A stretch of DNA of 37,032 nucleotides, taken from Lachnospiraceae bacterium. Its GTDB lineage: Bacteria > Bacillota > Clostridia > Lachnospirales > Lachnospiraceae. The notes beneath the pieces were generated by a model. The model was given only the letters and a program-made list of their open reading frames with translations. It did not search any database and was not told the DNA's origin. Shown here piece after piece: positions 26,901 through 33,842 of the stretch. A program made the position numbers and the translations under genes. How positions within the stretch are numbered: position 1 is the first letter of the stretch; the number at the start of each line of letters is the position of its first letter. Location: positions 1 through 37,032 of the forward strand of contig JAJBTX010000048.1 of NCBI GenBank assembly GCA_020860645.1, in the 5' to 3' direction.

Positions 26901-29900
26901 GGTGTATTTATCAGCCGTCGTGACATAGGTCGAACCGGACTTCACCATCTGGACAAGATCGACATTTTGCAGCGTTGTATTGGCAGTCAGCGAGATGCTG
27001 CCCGTGAAATATACGGTATTGGTCGTCCCGTCGATCAGCAGGCTGCTCACGTATGCCGCCGTGGGCATCGTCAGCGCGGCAGGCGAGGAGTATGTCGAAG
27101 TCGTAATCGCCGTCTGCAGCTCCATCGTATAATCCCGCTTCGTCTTCAGGTTGTTGATCTCCGTCGAGGCCTGGGCGATCGTCAGGCAGTACGTCTCCAT
27201 ATCTGCATCCCAGCTGTCCGCATGATCCTCGTCCGTGTAGGTCAGCAGAACGCCGGGCTCCGTCGTCGTGCAGGTCAGATAACCGGAGGACTTGATCAGA
27301 TAGAAGCCTGTTTTCTCCGCATTCTGCACGGAAATCTGCTTTGTGGAGACATTCAGCGCTTTGGCAATCTTGACTCCGGAGGCCAGCAGGCTCGCATCAA
27401 CCGCACCGCTATCGTCAAAATCCAGTTCCGCATACGTCCCATCACTCTGCTTCTCCTGAAGCCCGAGCGTCAGGCCGTCATCTTCCGCCGCAAACACGTC
27501 CCCGTTGATCGTCATGCTCGTTGAAACCGCGGTGATTACATTATTTTTGCGCGTGACGGTCGCGCAGCCGATCAGCGCGGGCGCCGTCCCATCTGCCGTC
27601 TCCGCATAGAGATTTCCGATGTTGACCGTGCTCTGCACGCTCAGCGTCGTCCCATACAGATATACATTTCCCACGCCCGACACGGTGCCTGCCACCGTCA
27701 GGTCACTGCCGGAAAGAGTCAGAGAGGAAGCCCCGCTCACACCGGAACCGGAAATCGAAGTGATCTTCTTATCTTCCGCTATATCACAGCTTTTCAGCAC
27801 AAGCGACCAGGCGCTTAAAGCAATCGTGCCGGAGCTCTTCGGGGACAACGTGATGTTTTCCAGGGTCACGTTGCTCTTCAGCGTAATCGAGGAGCTGAAA
27901 TAAATCGTCTTCTTTGTATTGTCAGAACTGGTTTCCGAGACGTCGGTCTCATCACTAGTGGCGGCGGCACTGTCCGTCTCCGTCACGCCGGTGATGACCA
28001 GCCCCGCCGTCTTCGTCGGGAAGGTCAGGTTCGTGCTCGTCTTTGTCACTACATCGACGGTATCGTCCTGTATCGTGATTTTATACTCGGCGCCCGTGTC
28101 CGCCAGACGGTCGATCTCCGAGAAGGCCTCCTGCAGCGTGGCAAAACCTCCATTCGTCACATAAGTGTCTCCATCTGTCAGCAAAGTGGACAGCACAACC
28201 GCGGCCTCCGAAGTGCCGCTTCCGCAGCGGATCACGGTACCATCCTTGTACGCAGCGTACGATACGCTGTACGTCGTATCGCCTTCGTCATCCGTTGACT
28301 CTGTCATTTCTCCGACATAAAACCAGCTGGCGGAAACCTTCGTGGCGTTCAGAAGGGCGTCGTCCTCAGCATATCCTGCACCGCCCTTGTCCTCCAGCGC
28401 ATGCACGATCACGCGCAGCGCGGCTCCGCTCACAGAAGTCTCCGGCAGGTCGCTGTCCGCATCCTCTGCAAATCCGGTGACCTGCACCGTCACATCGCCA
28501 TAGAGATCATCTGCGTCAGTACTCACCGTTCCGGTAATGGTCAGAATATTTGAGCTGCTGTTCCCGCCGTAGCCCAGCACATTGCCCGCGCTGCCCGACA
28601 CCACGTTCACAAGACTCATCTTGCCGTTCGTGTCCAGCATGGAATATCCGAGCGCTTCGGAATCCTCTGTATCTTCGGAACCTTCCAGCGTCAGCGTATT
28701 GGTAACTGCCACAGAGCCCTGCGCTGAAATAACAGAACCCTTCAGCGTCATATAAGTCACCGCCGCGATCGCGGAGCCGGTCGAACTGAGGCCTGTGCCG
28801 ATCGTAAGCTCAGAATCAGACACATTTATGGTACCGATTGTATTCAGGTAGCGGGCAGTGTATAGTTCACTATCCTCCACTATGAGCGTGGAGGCCGTCG
28901 TTCCCCTGATATAATCAATATAACCATCCTCCGCCAGCACATTCGTCAGCGTCAGATCTTTCCCGTTCAGCGTGATCACGCTGGCATAGGGTTCATACTC
29001 GCCCGAAGAGCTGCTGTATTTTGTCGGCTGCAGCTCGATATTTTCAAAGCTCGTGTCCACGGTCAGCGACAGATTTCCCACGAAGGAGAATACGACTCTG
29101 TCTTCATCGCTGTCGCCGACTCCCCGGAAAATGAGCTCGCCCACCTTCGTCGGAAGAGTCAGGCTTTCCTCTATGATCACATCGTCCGTCAGTTCAACGA
29201 TATAGGTCATGGAAGTGTTGGCAAGCGTGTTCAGATAAGACTGGGCGTCCGTCCAGCGGGTAAAAGCGGCGAGCAGCGTCTCCGTTCCATTCGTCCCCTG
29301 TGCGTAAACGGCGATCCACTCACCGCCCACGCAGATCTTCTGTCCATTCTGATAGACGACCGTATAAGAGGAATAATCCTCAGAAGTCGTCACGGTCTCC
29401 GGCTGCTCCACCTTGCAGTACGCGACCGGGAAGCTGGAAATCTTCGTGGTGAAAAGCGTCGTGCGCGGAGACGCGCCCGCCACCGTGTATGCGCCGTCAT
29501 CATCCAGAACCGGATCTCCGTCTTCGTCGACGGCGACGATCCCGCAGCTTAAATAGACTTCCGTGTTCGTCTGCGATACCTTCGTCAGAAATGACACGGA
29601 CGCCCCCTCATACTGATAGAAATGCGCGTCGCCCTCCGTCTCGCCGTCCTGGCCGCCGAGCACGGTATTGTAGATTGTGGCAGACTCCTTCACCACGAAG
29701 ACGGAATCCGCCTCCAGATACGTCGTCCCGCTGCTCGCCTGCACAAAGGTGCTGCAGACGAACACTGCGCCGCTCTTATTGTCCAGCGTGGAAATCGTCT
29801 TTGCCGTCTCCACGCGCAGCGTACCATAATTCTCGATCGAGCCGGACACCGTGTCCACCGACCAGTCGCCGGAATTTACATAGAGCTGTTTGACCGTGAT

Positions 29901-32900
29901 AACAGAATTTAACGTATAAGAACGCGTATCTTCCTGCGTTTCGCCACTGTCCGCTGTCTCGTCTGTTGCAGCAGTACTCTCTGTCTCTTCCAGCAGCACG
30001 GAGCCGCTGCCCGCCGTGATGTTCACACCATCAATAAGGAGTGTGCTGTCCTCCTCGTCATTTTCCGACGCAGTTGTATCCGTGCTTTCCGTCCCTGCAT
30101 CATCCGATGCCGTCGTGTTCAGCGATTCTCCATCCGCGAAGGTAACAATCCGGAAAGAATAGCTCCCGGAAGACGGCGTCGCCGTCAGACTCAGCGTGCC
30201 ATTCGTCGACGCCGAACTCACCAGACGAAGTCCCTCGTGCAGCGTCACAGTCGCCTTTGAGGAGGAAAGCGTATAACCATTCAAATCAAACTCCGCGTAG
30301 GAATAGAGAACATTCCCATCCTCATCCTCCTCCGAATCCGCCGTCAGGATCAGCTCCGTCACATAAGTCGGCAGGGTGATGTTCTTCGTCATCGCCGAAT
30401 CATGCACAAAGACAAAGGTGTAGCTTCCCTCCTCGCTGCCAAAGGCCGCGGCCAGGCCGCTGACCGCCAGATCAAAGCTGCCAAAATTTGCGAAAGCATC
30501 CCCGTATTCCACGCGCACCACCGCGTCATAGACTGTGATCGTGGACGTATTCCGGTACAGGCACTGCTCATCATTTTCCGTCAGGCAGAAATATGCTACG
30601 GGAATGTTCGCGTCCGACTGGCTCACACGGAGAGCCGTCTCCCCGTCTTCGTAGAGAACGTATGTCGGCCCGGCGTCTTCATAATATTCCCATGTGCAGG
30701 CATCCACGGTCAATTCCCGCTTTCCCAGGCTGACCGCGTAGCTCAGCGCCGACGCCTTCGTGAGCGTACCGGTAATGCTCAGTTCCCCCTGTAAACAGGG
30801 ATTCTCTGTGTCTGTGCTCAGATAAACCGTATCCAGATTGATATAGAAGGGTTCATAGGTTCCATCTTCATCCGTACTTCCCGCAACGACGGAAAGATCC
30901 GGAATCTCGGCCTCCTCGCGGATCGAGAGCACGCTTCCGCCCGCAGCCGTCAGGGTTCCGCTGAGTGTCATTGTGTCCACACTCAGGCTGATATTGCTGT
31001 CGCTGATCGTCAGGCCGCCTGATGTGGAAGAAGTATCAAAACTCAGACCTGGAATATCATATACCGTTGTATTCTCCTCATCTTCCGCTTTCAGAGTCAG
31101 AGAGAGGTCCTTCTCCACCACAACACTGCCGCTGCGATCGGCGGAGCTGTCGTAAACATTCATCTGAATCGTCGTGTCAAGGAAAACCGTCATCTGAAAG
31201 CCGTTCAGGTCCAGTTCGCAGGACTCTGCCCCCTCCGGCAGTTCCAGGATGCCGTCATATACATATACATTGTCGTACAGTTCCAGGCGAAAATCTATAT
31301 AAGTGTCCGTACACTCTTCGGCGTAGTCCGTGGCTTCGCGAAGACTGTCAAAATAACCCAGCACAGTCGCCGTCGTCGTTCCCCCGTTCTCATCGGAAAC
31401 GAGGCCAGAGAGCCGCACCGGAGCTGTCTCATCGTCCTGTTCCGTTACGGTGTATGCTTCCTCTTCCAGTGTCGGGTAGATAAAAGAAAAGCTTCCCATA
31501 CCGCTGAAGGTCATTTCCGGCAGATGATCCATGGAGACCGTGAAGGTATTGATATAACTCGCCGATCCGCTGCCTGCAAGGAAATAAGTATAAGCAATCT
31601 CAGAATCCTCGGAATCCGGATCGTCCCAGGTCACATCCACGAGATACCATTTACCGTCCATCTGCACGTAGTTCCACGCGTGGGAGCCCATATCGTAATC
31701 GGCCGAGGTCACCCCGTAACCGGTGACCAGCACACAGTCGATCCCCATCTCGTCGCAGAGCACCTTGAAGGCCTTGGAGTAACCATCGCAGACCACAGAT
31801 TTCTCATCATCATCACCATAGCCCAGGAAAGCCACGGAAGATGTGTGTGCGTAATCATAGGATGTGTCGTCCATATGATTCGCGGCGGTAGTATTATAAG
31901 TAATCGTATCACAGAGATAATCGTGAATAAGCTTCACGGCAGTATAGTCGCTGCAGCCGGTGCTGGTATAACTGGTCTCGCCCGTCTCATCGACAGTCTC
32001 CTCTTTCAGCCCCAGTTCTACCAAAATACTATTGACTGCCGCCCAGTATTCCTCGACCTGCGACATCGCACCATCATAGTATTCGCTGGCCGTCAGCGTA
32101 ATCTCAGCAATCTTCCCGGTATAACCGGTTGACGAATCGGAATCAGTGCTGGCGCTGATCTTATAACCGATTTTCATGCTGCTGAACCAGAAGACCTCCG
32201 GATAGTCCAGCCAGAACGCGTTGAAAGCCCGGCTGTACGCCTCGCTCATATCGTCGCAGGCAGCATTATAATTATCATCCGTTGTGATACTCTTCGTAAC
32301 AGTGCCATCCTCAGCCTCACTCTCAGTGATCGAGGCTTCAAAAGTGAGAGGATTCGACAGCGTAAAGGAGTACTCTCCTGTAGTATAATTTGTGGTATCG
32401 GTATAACCATTCACCATAGCCTCATAGAGCTGCAGAGCCACCGCGCCAACGGTCGTCCCGTCATCAAGCTGCGCGCCGAAAGAGCCGGTCCACTCCGTCG
32501 TCTCCTCTTCCTCCGAGATCGCGCTCACCGCATTTGTCTCAAGCGTCTCATCACTGACCCAGCTGTTGCCGCTCTCTATCTCCTCATAGGCAGTATATAC
32601 CTCATCCGCGCTGTCAGACTCTGTGTCCTCGTCCGCAGTGGACTCTGCTGCGGACGCACTGTCCTCTTCATCAGCGGCACTGCTGCCGATGGTCGTCCCA
32701 TCCTCGGAAGACGATGCGTCCGTCTCCGTGCTGCCGCCATCCGCGGAGCTGTCCTCTTCTGTCCCGGCGTCTTCGCTGTCCGCAGCGTCAGCTTCTACAT
32801 CCGTCCCACCAGTCGCATCATCGTCCGACGCCTCTTCGGAAGAGCCGTCAGACTCCTCGTATGCATCCGTTCCTTCCACCGCATAAGAGATGGCAGAATC

Positions 32901-32960
32901 ACCCGCCGTCATCGCCAGAATCAATACTATCGCAAGTAAGCGTTTCCAGTTTTTTTTCAT
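17934..32960 (-). CDS. Giant secreted multidomain protein (5008 aa): transglutaminase-like, ten beta-rich modules, DUF5722 hydrolase-like
   Basis: One uninterrupted frame of 15,027 bases. The ATG at 32960 follows GGAGGAGG, and a sigma-A promoter lies about 105 bases upstream. Residues 1-27 are a signal peptide (basic start, LLAIVLILAM core, cleavage after SYA). Residues about 29-145 are an acidic Ser/Asp/Glu/Thr linker. Residues about 330-460 form a transglutaminase-like domain with triad C391, H427, D442. Residues about 530-4225 hold ten divergent modules anchored on a repeated LTLPTKAxxVTI motif. An Ig-like stretch follows (about 4240-4350), then a DUF5722 domain (about 4490-5005) with candidate catalytic E4779 (LGNEVN) and E4933 (ILGEQGY). 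No LPXTG, SLH or choline-binding anchor is visible at the C-terminus, which ends YTFRDLK. It should be exported and act outside the cell, probably on or near glycans, but the substrate is unknown. The full architecture is not one I can name from known proteins. Confidence 0.93.
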   Translation of the reverse strand: MKKNWKRLLAIVLILAMTAGDSAISYAVEGTDAYEESDGSSEEASDDDATGGTDVEADAADSEDAGTEEDSSADGGSTETDASSSEDGTTIGSSAADEEDSASAAESTADEDTESDSADEVYTAYEEIESGNSWVSDETLETNAVSAISEEEETTEWTGSFGAQLDDGTTVGAVALQLYEAMVNGYTDTTNYTTGEYSFTLSNPLTFEASITESEAEDGTVTKSITTDDNYNAACDDMSEAYSRAFNAFWLDYPEVFWFSSMKIGYKISASTDSDSSTGYTGKIAEITLTASEYYDGAMSQVEEYWAAVNSILVELGLKEETVDETGETSYTSTGCSDYTAVKLIHDYLCDTITYNTTAANHMDDTSYDYAHTSSVAFLGYGDDDEKSVVCDGYSKAFKVLCDEMGIDCVLVTGYGVTSADYDMGSHAWNYVQMDGKWYLVDVTWDDPDSEDSEIAYTYFLAGSGSASYINTFTVSMDHLPEMTFSGMGSFSFIYPTLEEEAYTVTEQDDETAPVRLSGLVSDENGGTTTATVLGYFDSLREATDYAEECTDTYIDFRLELYDNVYVYDGILELPEGAESCELDLNGFQMTVFLDTTIQMNVYDSSADRSGSVVVEKDLSLTLKAEDEENTTVYDIPGLSFDTSSTSGGLTISDSNISLSVDTMTLSGTLTAAGGSVLSIREEAEIPDLSVVAGSTDEDGTYEPFYINLDTVYLSTDTENPCLQGELSITGTLTKASALSYAVSLGKRELTVDACTWEYYEDAGPTYVLYEDGETALRVSQSDANIPVAYFCLTENDEQCLYRNTSTITVYDAVVRVEYGDAFANFGSFDLAVSGLAAAFGSEEGSYTFVFVHDSAMTKNITLPTYVTELILTADSEEDEDGNVLYSYAEFDLNGYTLSSSKATVTLHEGLRLVSSASTNGTLSLTATPSSGSYSFRIVTFADGESLNTTASDDAGTESTDTTASENDEEDSTLLIDGVNITAGSGSVLLEETESTAATDETADSGETQEDTRSYTLNSVITVKQLYVNSGDWSVDTVSGSIENYGTLRVETAKTISTLDNKSGAVFVCSTFVQASSGTTYLEADSVFVVKESATIYNTVLGGQDGETEGDAHFYQYEGASVSFLTKVSQTNTEVYLSCGIVAVDEDGDPVLDDDGAYTVAGASPRTTLFTTKISSFPVAYCKVEQPETVTTSEDYSSYTVVYQNGQKICVGGEWIAVYAQGTNGTETLLAAFTRWTDAQSYLNTLANTSMTYIVELTDDVIIEESLTLPTKVGELIFRGVGDSDEDRVVFSFVGNLSLTVDTSFENIELQPTKYSSSSGEYEPYASVITLNGKDLTLTNVLAEDGYIDYIRGTTASTLIVEDSELYTARYLNTIGTINVSDSELTIGTGLSSTGSAIAAVTYMTLKGSVISAQGSVAVTNTLTLEGSEDTEDSEALGYSMLDTNGKMSLVNVVSGSAGNVLGYGGNSSSNILTITGTVSTDADDLYGDVTVQVTGFAEDADSDLPETSVSGAALRVIVHALEDKGGAGYAEDDALLNATKVSASWFYVGEMTESTDDEGDTTYSVSYAAYKDGTVIRCGSGTSEAAVVLSTLLTDGDTYVTNGGFATLQEAFSEIDRLADTGAEYKITIQDDTVDVVTKTSTNLTFPTKTAGLVITGVTETDSAAATSDETDVSETSSDNTKKTIYFSSSITLKSNVTLENITLSPKSSGTIALSAWSLVLKSCDIAEDKKITSISGSGVSGASSLTLSGSDLTVAGTVSGVGNVYLYGTTLSVQSTVNIGNLYAETADGTAPALIGCATVTRKNNVITAVSTSMTINGDVFAAEDDGLTLGLQEKQSDGTYAELDFDDSGAVDASLLASGVKIAKALNVSTKQISVQNAEKTGFYLIKSSGYLTCTTTEPGVLLTYTDEDHADSWDADMETYCLTIAQASTEINNLKTKRDYTMELQTAITTSTYSSPAALTMPTAAYVSSLLIDGTTNTVYFTGSISLTANTTLQNVDLVQMVKSGSTYVTTADKYTDYPPVMALSVGAYTLDIEGDVIFHTPLSLTGSNKGTLIFGTGARLFTETNEFELEEDTSLICGSVKSFAEVTVPSSQTLIIEEYTTNQKTWTAPALNATTLNNQGTIVLYSNEAGSYAASVSVTNAVFQNGTLDVEGSIAIKNLTLSGETEIMADKTFNVTGTLTCTTDEAYLYTRRQAANKAPYLNVSGTVVLQDESADRIHVGVYPALTETINDVAVTLEDAPSATGQLLTAKNADANQFLPWDENVGCSEEYSSEDTSGYMLQKSGTAIYVYQGDEIVIALCEYDWSGYSLADVEAAGNVLDYYSSLSDAVTAINTRKDSGATYTLMLLQDVGSSTSPLSVTLPTYAAEVIITSEGSSTGSAKAIYYTNTLTLKCATVFDDLIFAPMTSKKVATTLGFSTGVYDLTLRDVSVADDSGLGAITGNAKQTTTLDSEGLTLTGNVQNSKKLVVCENTTIQGVLKATTLELENGVTLTAGGTVTTTTLTLQGDAELSADSTVTITNIENNDESENSDAGANRITYGRTAKNVTYLTISGTVSGSSAYPLELNMSCDLTAEDLILSMSGVKTSLTDAKKLANITKAPTSAFTFLLDGSTLEELAEAYNTEQEESSSTKSYQLVKASKAFYLIDEEMPDTVTLVYTENSDEADSVEVSTVCLDWNQAVNEITVLADSSMDYTVELDGDVLDTNITDSNAYSALTMPGSNKAASVTVCPVAEDTSNEDTTGTETDETDAGDGRTVLQFYGNITAYGNLTLESVQLYSTRSYSDNTTAADFKITVTKSNAGASLTLDNVSTYADDTWENGYEETTGFISQITGTNKTTDVTLTDCTLRLKTGISSIGNLALEDTALTTCGAATVYDLTLTGESSWDALGKTSIANVYNSGMSGGYLASKQTSAGLSQMTITGTVSDSLLFRLATADCTTNYVEYLDSYKNVILVTALKADADMFVADPYGNWSADDAESDTEADASEGTTDEGTESVTYSVVVVGNDEIPAANWIAYKNTSGYVYNGDKEDMAVSITKTLEGSTSSVSYAASFYEAVTIINNAADTAADYTIEFLSTGEVGTAKDGAYGALTLPTKAASVTIVGASEDTSSTDGTDENSTTASDSDSYTVLCYTGTLTPRCDVCFENILLTEGSYNSKTGFTPSYSLTPTLGSYTYTLTFAEGTATLTDESETDEEIQAADLVFSYVSGSKGTLSVEGLDVYVKKQVSVGTLDLEENSSGNASSLYAASYVTATNLQLNDASLSADSYITITNLSVQGTDSSITTYKAMKLTTLSAVEEAENEENSGEETENATPVVRLYTGFTASAKSTTQLTISGTVSGVTVEIAPYLYDSTDKSYHAMTEDEAAALNIAEGETPTSYDKIAVLTKASTENISVLMVDSSAADSNSLTFTKAAYEDNDGGMTAYSLYKYDGGLYLTDQEMAVRLLGYEDSEMSEAVYQADFLDWDQAVKEIDRIADTDAYYEMLLMTNVGSASSPKATLSMPTKAAAVCIAPYEETASESEEQTTEEEETLTEEAQTADSGTEAESEDDDCCDTVTAESSVNYYFFFTGTTLTLRCDTTFESVGLIALKKTTSSGVTSYSSTTFNITGSSWDLVLNALPGSVSSEDGTTWESLIGTVNGASKGSFTFYQGDGDAPLTTVATKLTNYGTVSFYNELGSLDALVISGSLTGVTNLNLYDSVELTVPDGALTATNLTMQMVDDTELSGSTLSAKNITCTGTVTLESATISAGTDATGDGIVKLGTIVCLDYDNQIFAKQNSSGVSQLTITGQVSYGEEETADSTDTEETDSSTDTDSSADAAIQVGLYYNNSATQFAQLYDGMTLLTASKAYASWFEPYYTTSYTTTSSEDGEETSTTTVENAGMGASTSGYGLIKSGSLIKYTDTSGMEVRLHYLETADDVSSEIGSTLFATFEEAVTEINSLSRYQTGTKVYDNYEIELLNNVEIGNTANNGSYSTLTLPTKAGSVRIYSDDEQYTIYYAGTLTLRCNTEFDNVALSPMKAVNKVGVATAAAWSLGAYTLTLNDVSTTDADGNTLVSSVTGSTNSELQLQGDTGLSVSGKVSVYQIRFAEEDAGDDSSLTVLSGGTDCTEPVLGVDGTLTVTLIYLDGNVMPVIEKPESSTFTLNGASLDVDGDGEKENASVIITGEDDDITLTVALQTEAITAGTQVLSCKYLDLDHYTVKDEPGFTYNTYQSGNYLMAGDLVADMTLEGFYVVDADGTQYEVTYALTSTKADYTGSAITPGLTLQWNDGKNTLDAAYYTVTYEDNTEPGTATITVTPASASESTDGDGSSADNTGSDDITCEGEGSITFTIRKKSLASSDLEIVFTGYLEEGTVDDTEVWIPEIEVTDYGRMSDGSAVSAASGEDGTESGADSTGYTLTAGKDYTLTYRIESDGSVSAVLSEYSDGCYRGKVVKNFAELSGVTDSVTLTDCLASDEDNDTNDHALITWEVDEDGDVTNSIESIDTKMKVHLMFSDTISDAEYTDLEDRLYIVEMDNQGSEILNFVGKAEADEVTDEDGESISTWSATVTWDPETDGEDYFNSTMMDRFALVAVLDDGYQIISENPMLIQNPEVRAATKLKYHSYYSGNTESKKGMQGEPIDANALGVEAELINIKLNELIKTTTNVKKYGKDAYEPYVYKGTTYYFLNMVSIRKTILGLNGWDSGAAYGITSRTNVTVDLLLAWDSELTYLIHPSARVKGYSYYALNMQEEKARETFEALFSYMGYKLGGSEYQGKSPSKYRVLNWTLGNEVNCCKAWNYSGNLSTSACVANYAEAFQLLYQAVRKYDAHARFFISLDHSWTVATEGHSGKSYLTTFAKYMAENAPQMRWNVNYHPYSQPLTKVDFWSPTSDTVNNANTAYISMYNLSVLTDYLETLEKTYNIQENCVDSIGEGETEYIRVILGEQGYTAVPGNSSQESLQASAISQLHTIAMNNTRVDAYMNRAYLDDTSEAASGLYLGLMNSSGNYKKKSYYTFRDLK
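17937..19493 (-). other. DUF5722 domain (TIM-barrel glycoside-hydrolase-like) of the giant protein
   Basis: Features I associate with DUF5722 are DDGYQIISENPMLIQNP, GVEAELINIKLNELI, YKGTTYYF, LNWTLGNEVN, ARFFISLDHSW, NVNYHPYSQPL, SMYNLSVLTDYLE and RVILGEQGY. The Asn-Glu pair N4778-E4779 resembles the acid/base of clan GH-A enzymes, and E4933 sits where the nucleophile would be. The activity is inferred. Confidence 0.75.
19911..20249 (-). other. Ig-like segment of the giant protein
   Basis: Residues about 4240-4350 contain DYTGSAITPGLTLQW, YYTVTYEDNTEPGTATITV and ITFTIRKKSL. This is the pattern of small Ig-like (MBG/YDG-type) domains common in clostridial surface proteins. It separates the module array from the C-terminal enzyme-like domain. 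Confidence 0.6.
20286..31373 (-). repeat. Ten divergent protein-level modules in the giant protein
   Basis: A pattern recurs about every 290-480 residues. It has a helix of the form AVxEINxLAD, a strand YxIELxxDV, an anchor LTLPTKAxxVTI, then YxGTLTLRCDTxFENVxL, runs of short beta strands (LTLxxV, LxLxGDxxL), LTITGTVSG, and a closing YxLxKSGxxI. Anchors fall near residues 573, 865, 1270, 1648, 1967, 2366, 2722, 3100, 3510 and 3986. The first two copies are the most degenerate. The short-strand pattern suggests right-handed beta-helix or similar solenoid folds. The copies differ strongly, so the expansion is old. Confidence 0.8.
31581..31973 (-). other. Transglutaminase-like domain of the giant protein
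   Basis: The core reads SVVCDGYSKAFKVLCDEMG, then GSHAWNYVQMDGKWYLVDV, then TWDDP. This places the Cys-His-Asp triad at C391, H427 and D442 with the usual spacing. Bacterial members of this superfamily are mostly cysteine proteases or amidases rather than true cross-linkers. The triad is intact, so activity is possible. Confidence 0.85.
32526..32960 (-). other. Signal peptide and acidic low-complexity linker of the giant protein
   Basis: Residues 1-27 are the secretion signal. Residues about 29-145 are almost entirely Ser, Asp, Glu, Thr, Ala and Gly. Such a stretch should be disordered and highly negative, and may act as a stalk or spacer near the cell surface. Confidence 0.8.
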
Positions 32961-33064
32961 ATCGTATTAGCCTCCTCCGCAAATGCCAGGCTGCTCTTAA
33001 GCACCCCTTCACCTGTTGCAGGACTTTGCTGTCGTTTGCATGTCTTATGTAAATTACTTTTCTA

Positions 33065-33093
33065 ATTATACTGGATTTTGAAGAAAGATTCAA
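33065..33093 (-). promoter_or_regulatory. Sigma-A promoter of the giant gene
   Basis: Minus-strand TTGAAT (33088-33093), 17-base spacer, TATAAT (33065-33070). It predicts a leader of nearly 100 bases before the ATG at 32960. Confidence 0.7.
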
Positions 33094-33108
33094 TTTTTTG
33101 AGGGAAAG

Positions 33109-33135
33109 TTCACAATTTTCACAGTTTCTTCACAG
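33109..33135 (-). promoter_or_regulatory. Direct repeats upstream of the giant-gene promoter (OmpR/PhoB-like box)
   Basis: On the minus strand CTGTGAA-GAAA-CTGTGAA is followed by a third TTGTGAA two bases later. The 7-bp half-sites with a 4-bp gap, ending 16 bases before the -35, have the geometry of OmpR/PhoB-family response-regulator sites. The regulator is unknown. Confidence 0.5.
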
Positions 33136-33174
33136 GATCTCTGCCGAGGAAAAGACATGAAAGCGCCAGCCGTC

Positions 33175-33756
33175 TTAGCAATATAAAATCAGACTGAACC
33201 AGGTCGCGACGTTCTGCCCGTTCAGAAAAGAAATGCCGTATTTTTCCGCGATATCGGATACAATGATGCCGTAGCTCTCGACGCAGGGGAACATCCGCTC
33301 CGGGTGGCGGCAGGCCGCGTCCGGCCAGGCGCATTTTCTGCAGATCGCGCAGGACTCCGTGGAGAGTACGAGCAACTCCTGCGGATTTTCCCTCTGAAAC
33401 AGGTCTCGCACCTGCCGCGTGATCTCCTCGTGCTCCATGCGCGTCGCGAGCGTCTCCTCTAGATTCTCAATATCCGCGACCTCGCTCACCGTTGTGAAGA
33501 TAAAGCCGCCCGTGAAGCGTGCGCAGCGCGCGCGGCACTCCTCCACCGAGCCCACCGCCGGCGGGCAGGCCCAGGAGGTATTGTAGCGCTCGCATTCGTG
33601 CTCGCAGACCCAGCGAACACGGTCCGAAAAACTTAAGTTCGCAGGATCGATAAAGGCATACTCGCAGATCGGAAATTCCGTCAGGCCGGCTTCGATCTTC
33701 TCGCGGTTTATGGAAAACTTATTTTCGTTTTTTTTCTCTGTTTTTTCTATACTCAT
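33175..33756 (-). CDS. DUF2284 predicted metal-binding protein
   Basis: This 193-residue cysteine-rich protein has about a dozen Cys in family positions: CEYAF, CEHECERYNTSWACPP, EECRARC, CAICRKC, then AACRHPERMFPC. DUF2284 proteins are predicted to bind a metal or Fe-S cluster. No biochemical role is established. The C-terminus VATWFSLIL is typical. The ribosome binding site before the ATG at 33756 is poor, so the start is uncertain. It lies 86 bp downstream of mutL on the same strand and could be part of its transcript. Confidence 0.88.
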   Translation of the reverse strand: MSIEKTEKKNENKFSINREKIEAGLTEFPICEYAFIDPANLSFSDRVRWVCEHECERYNTSWACPPAVGSVEECRARCARFTGGFIFTTVSEVADIENLEETLATRMEHEEITRQVRDLFQRENPQELLVLSTESCAICRKCAWPDAACRHPERMFPCVESYGIIVSDIAEKYGISFLNGQNVATWFSLILYC

Positions 33757-33842
33757 ATTTTTGTACCACTATTCGTCTCGTTCCATTGGTTTCATCCAAA
33801 CCTCTCGCCTTCACTCACCGCACCATTCATCCATCAGAAGAA

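Noticed and set aside
17934-32960. Giant gene as prophage or transposon cargo
   Set aside because: No integrase, transposase, terminal repeats or tRNA attachment site flank it. Base composition looks similar to the neighbours by eye.
32961-33060. Possible riboswitch in the roughly 100-base leader of the giant gene
   Set aside because: Only short stems are visible and no known riboswitch core was recognised.
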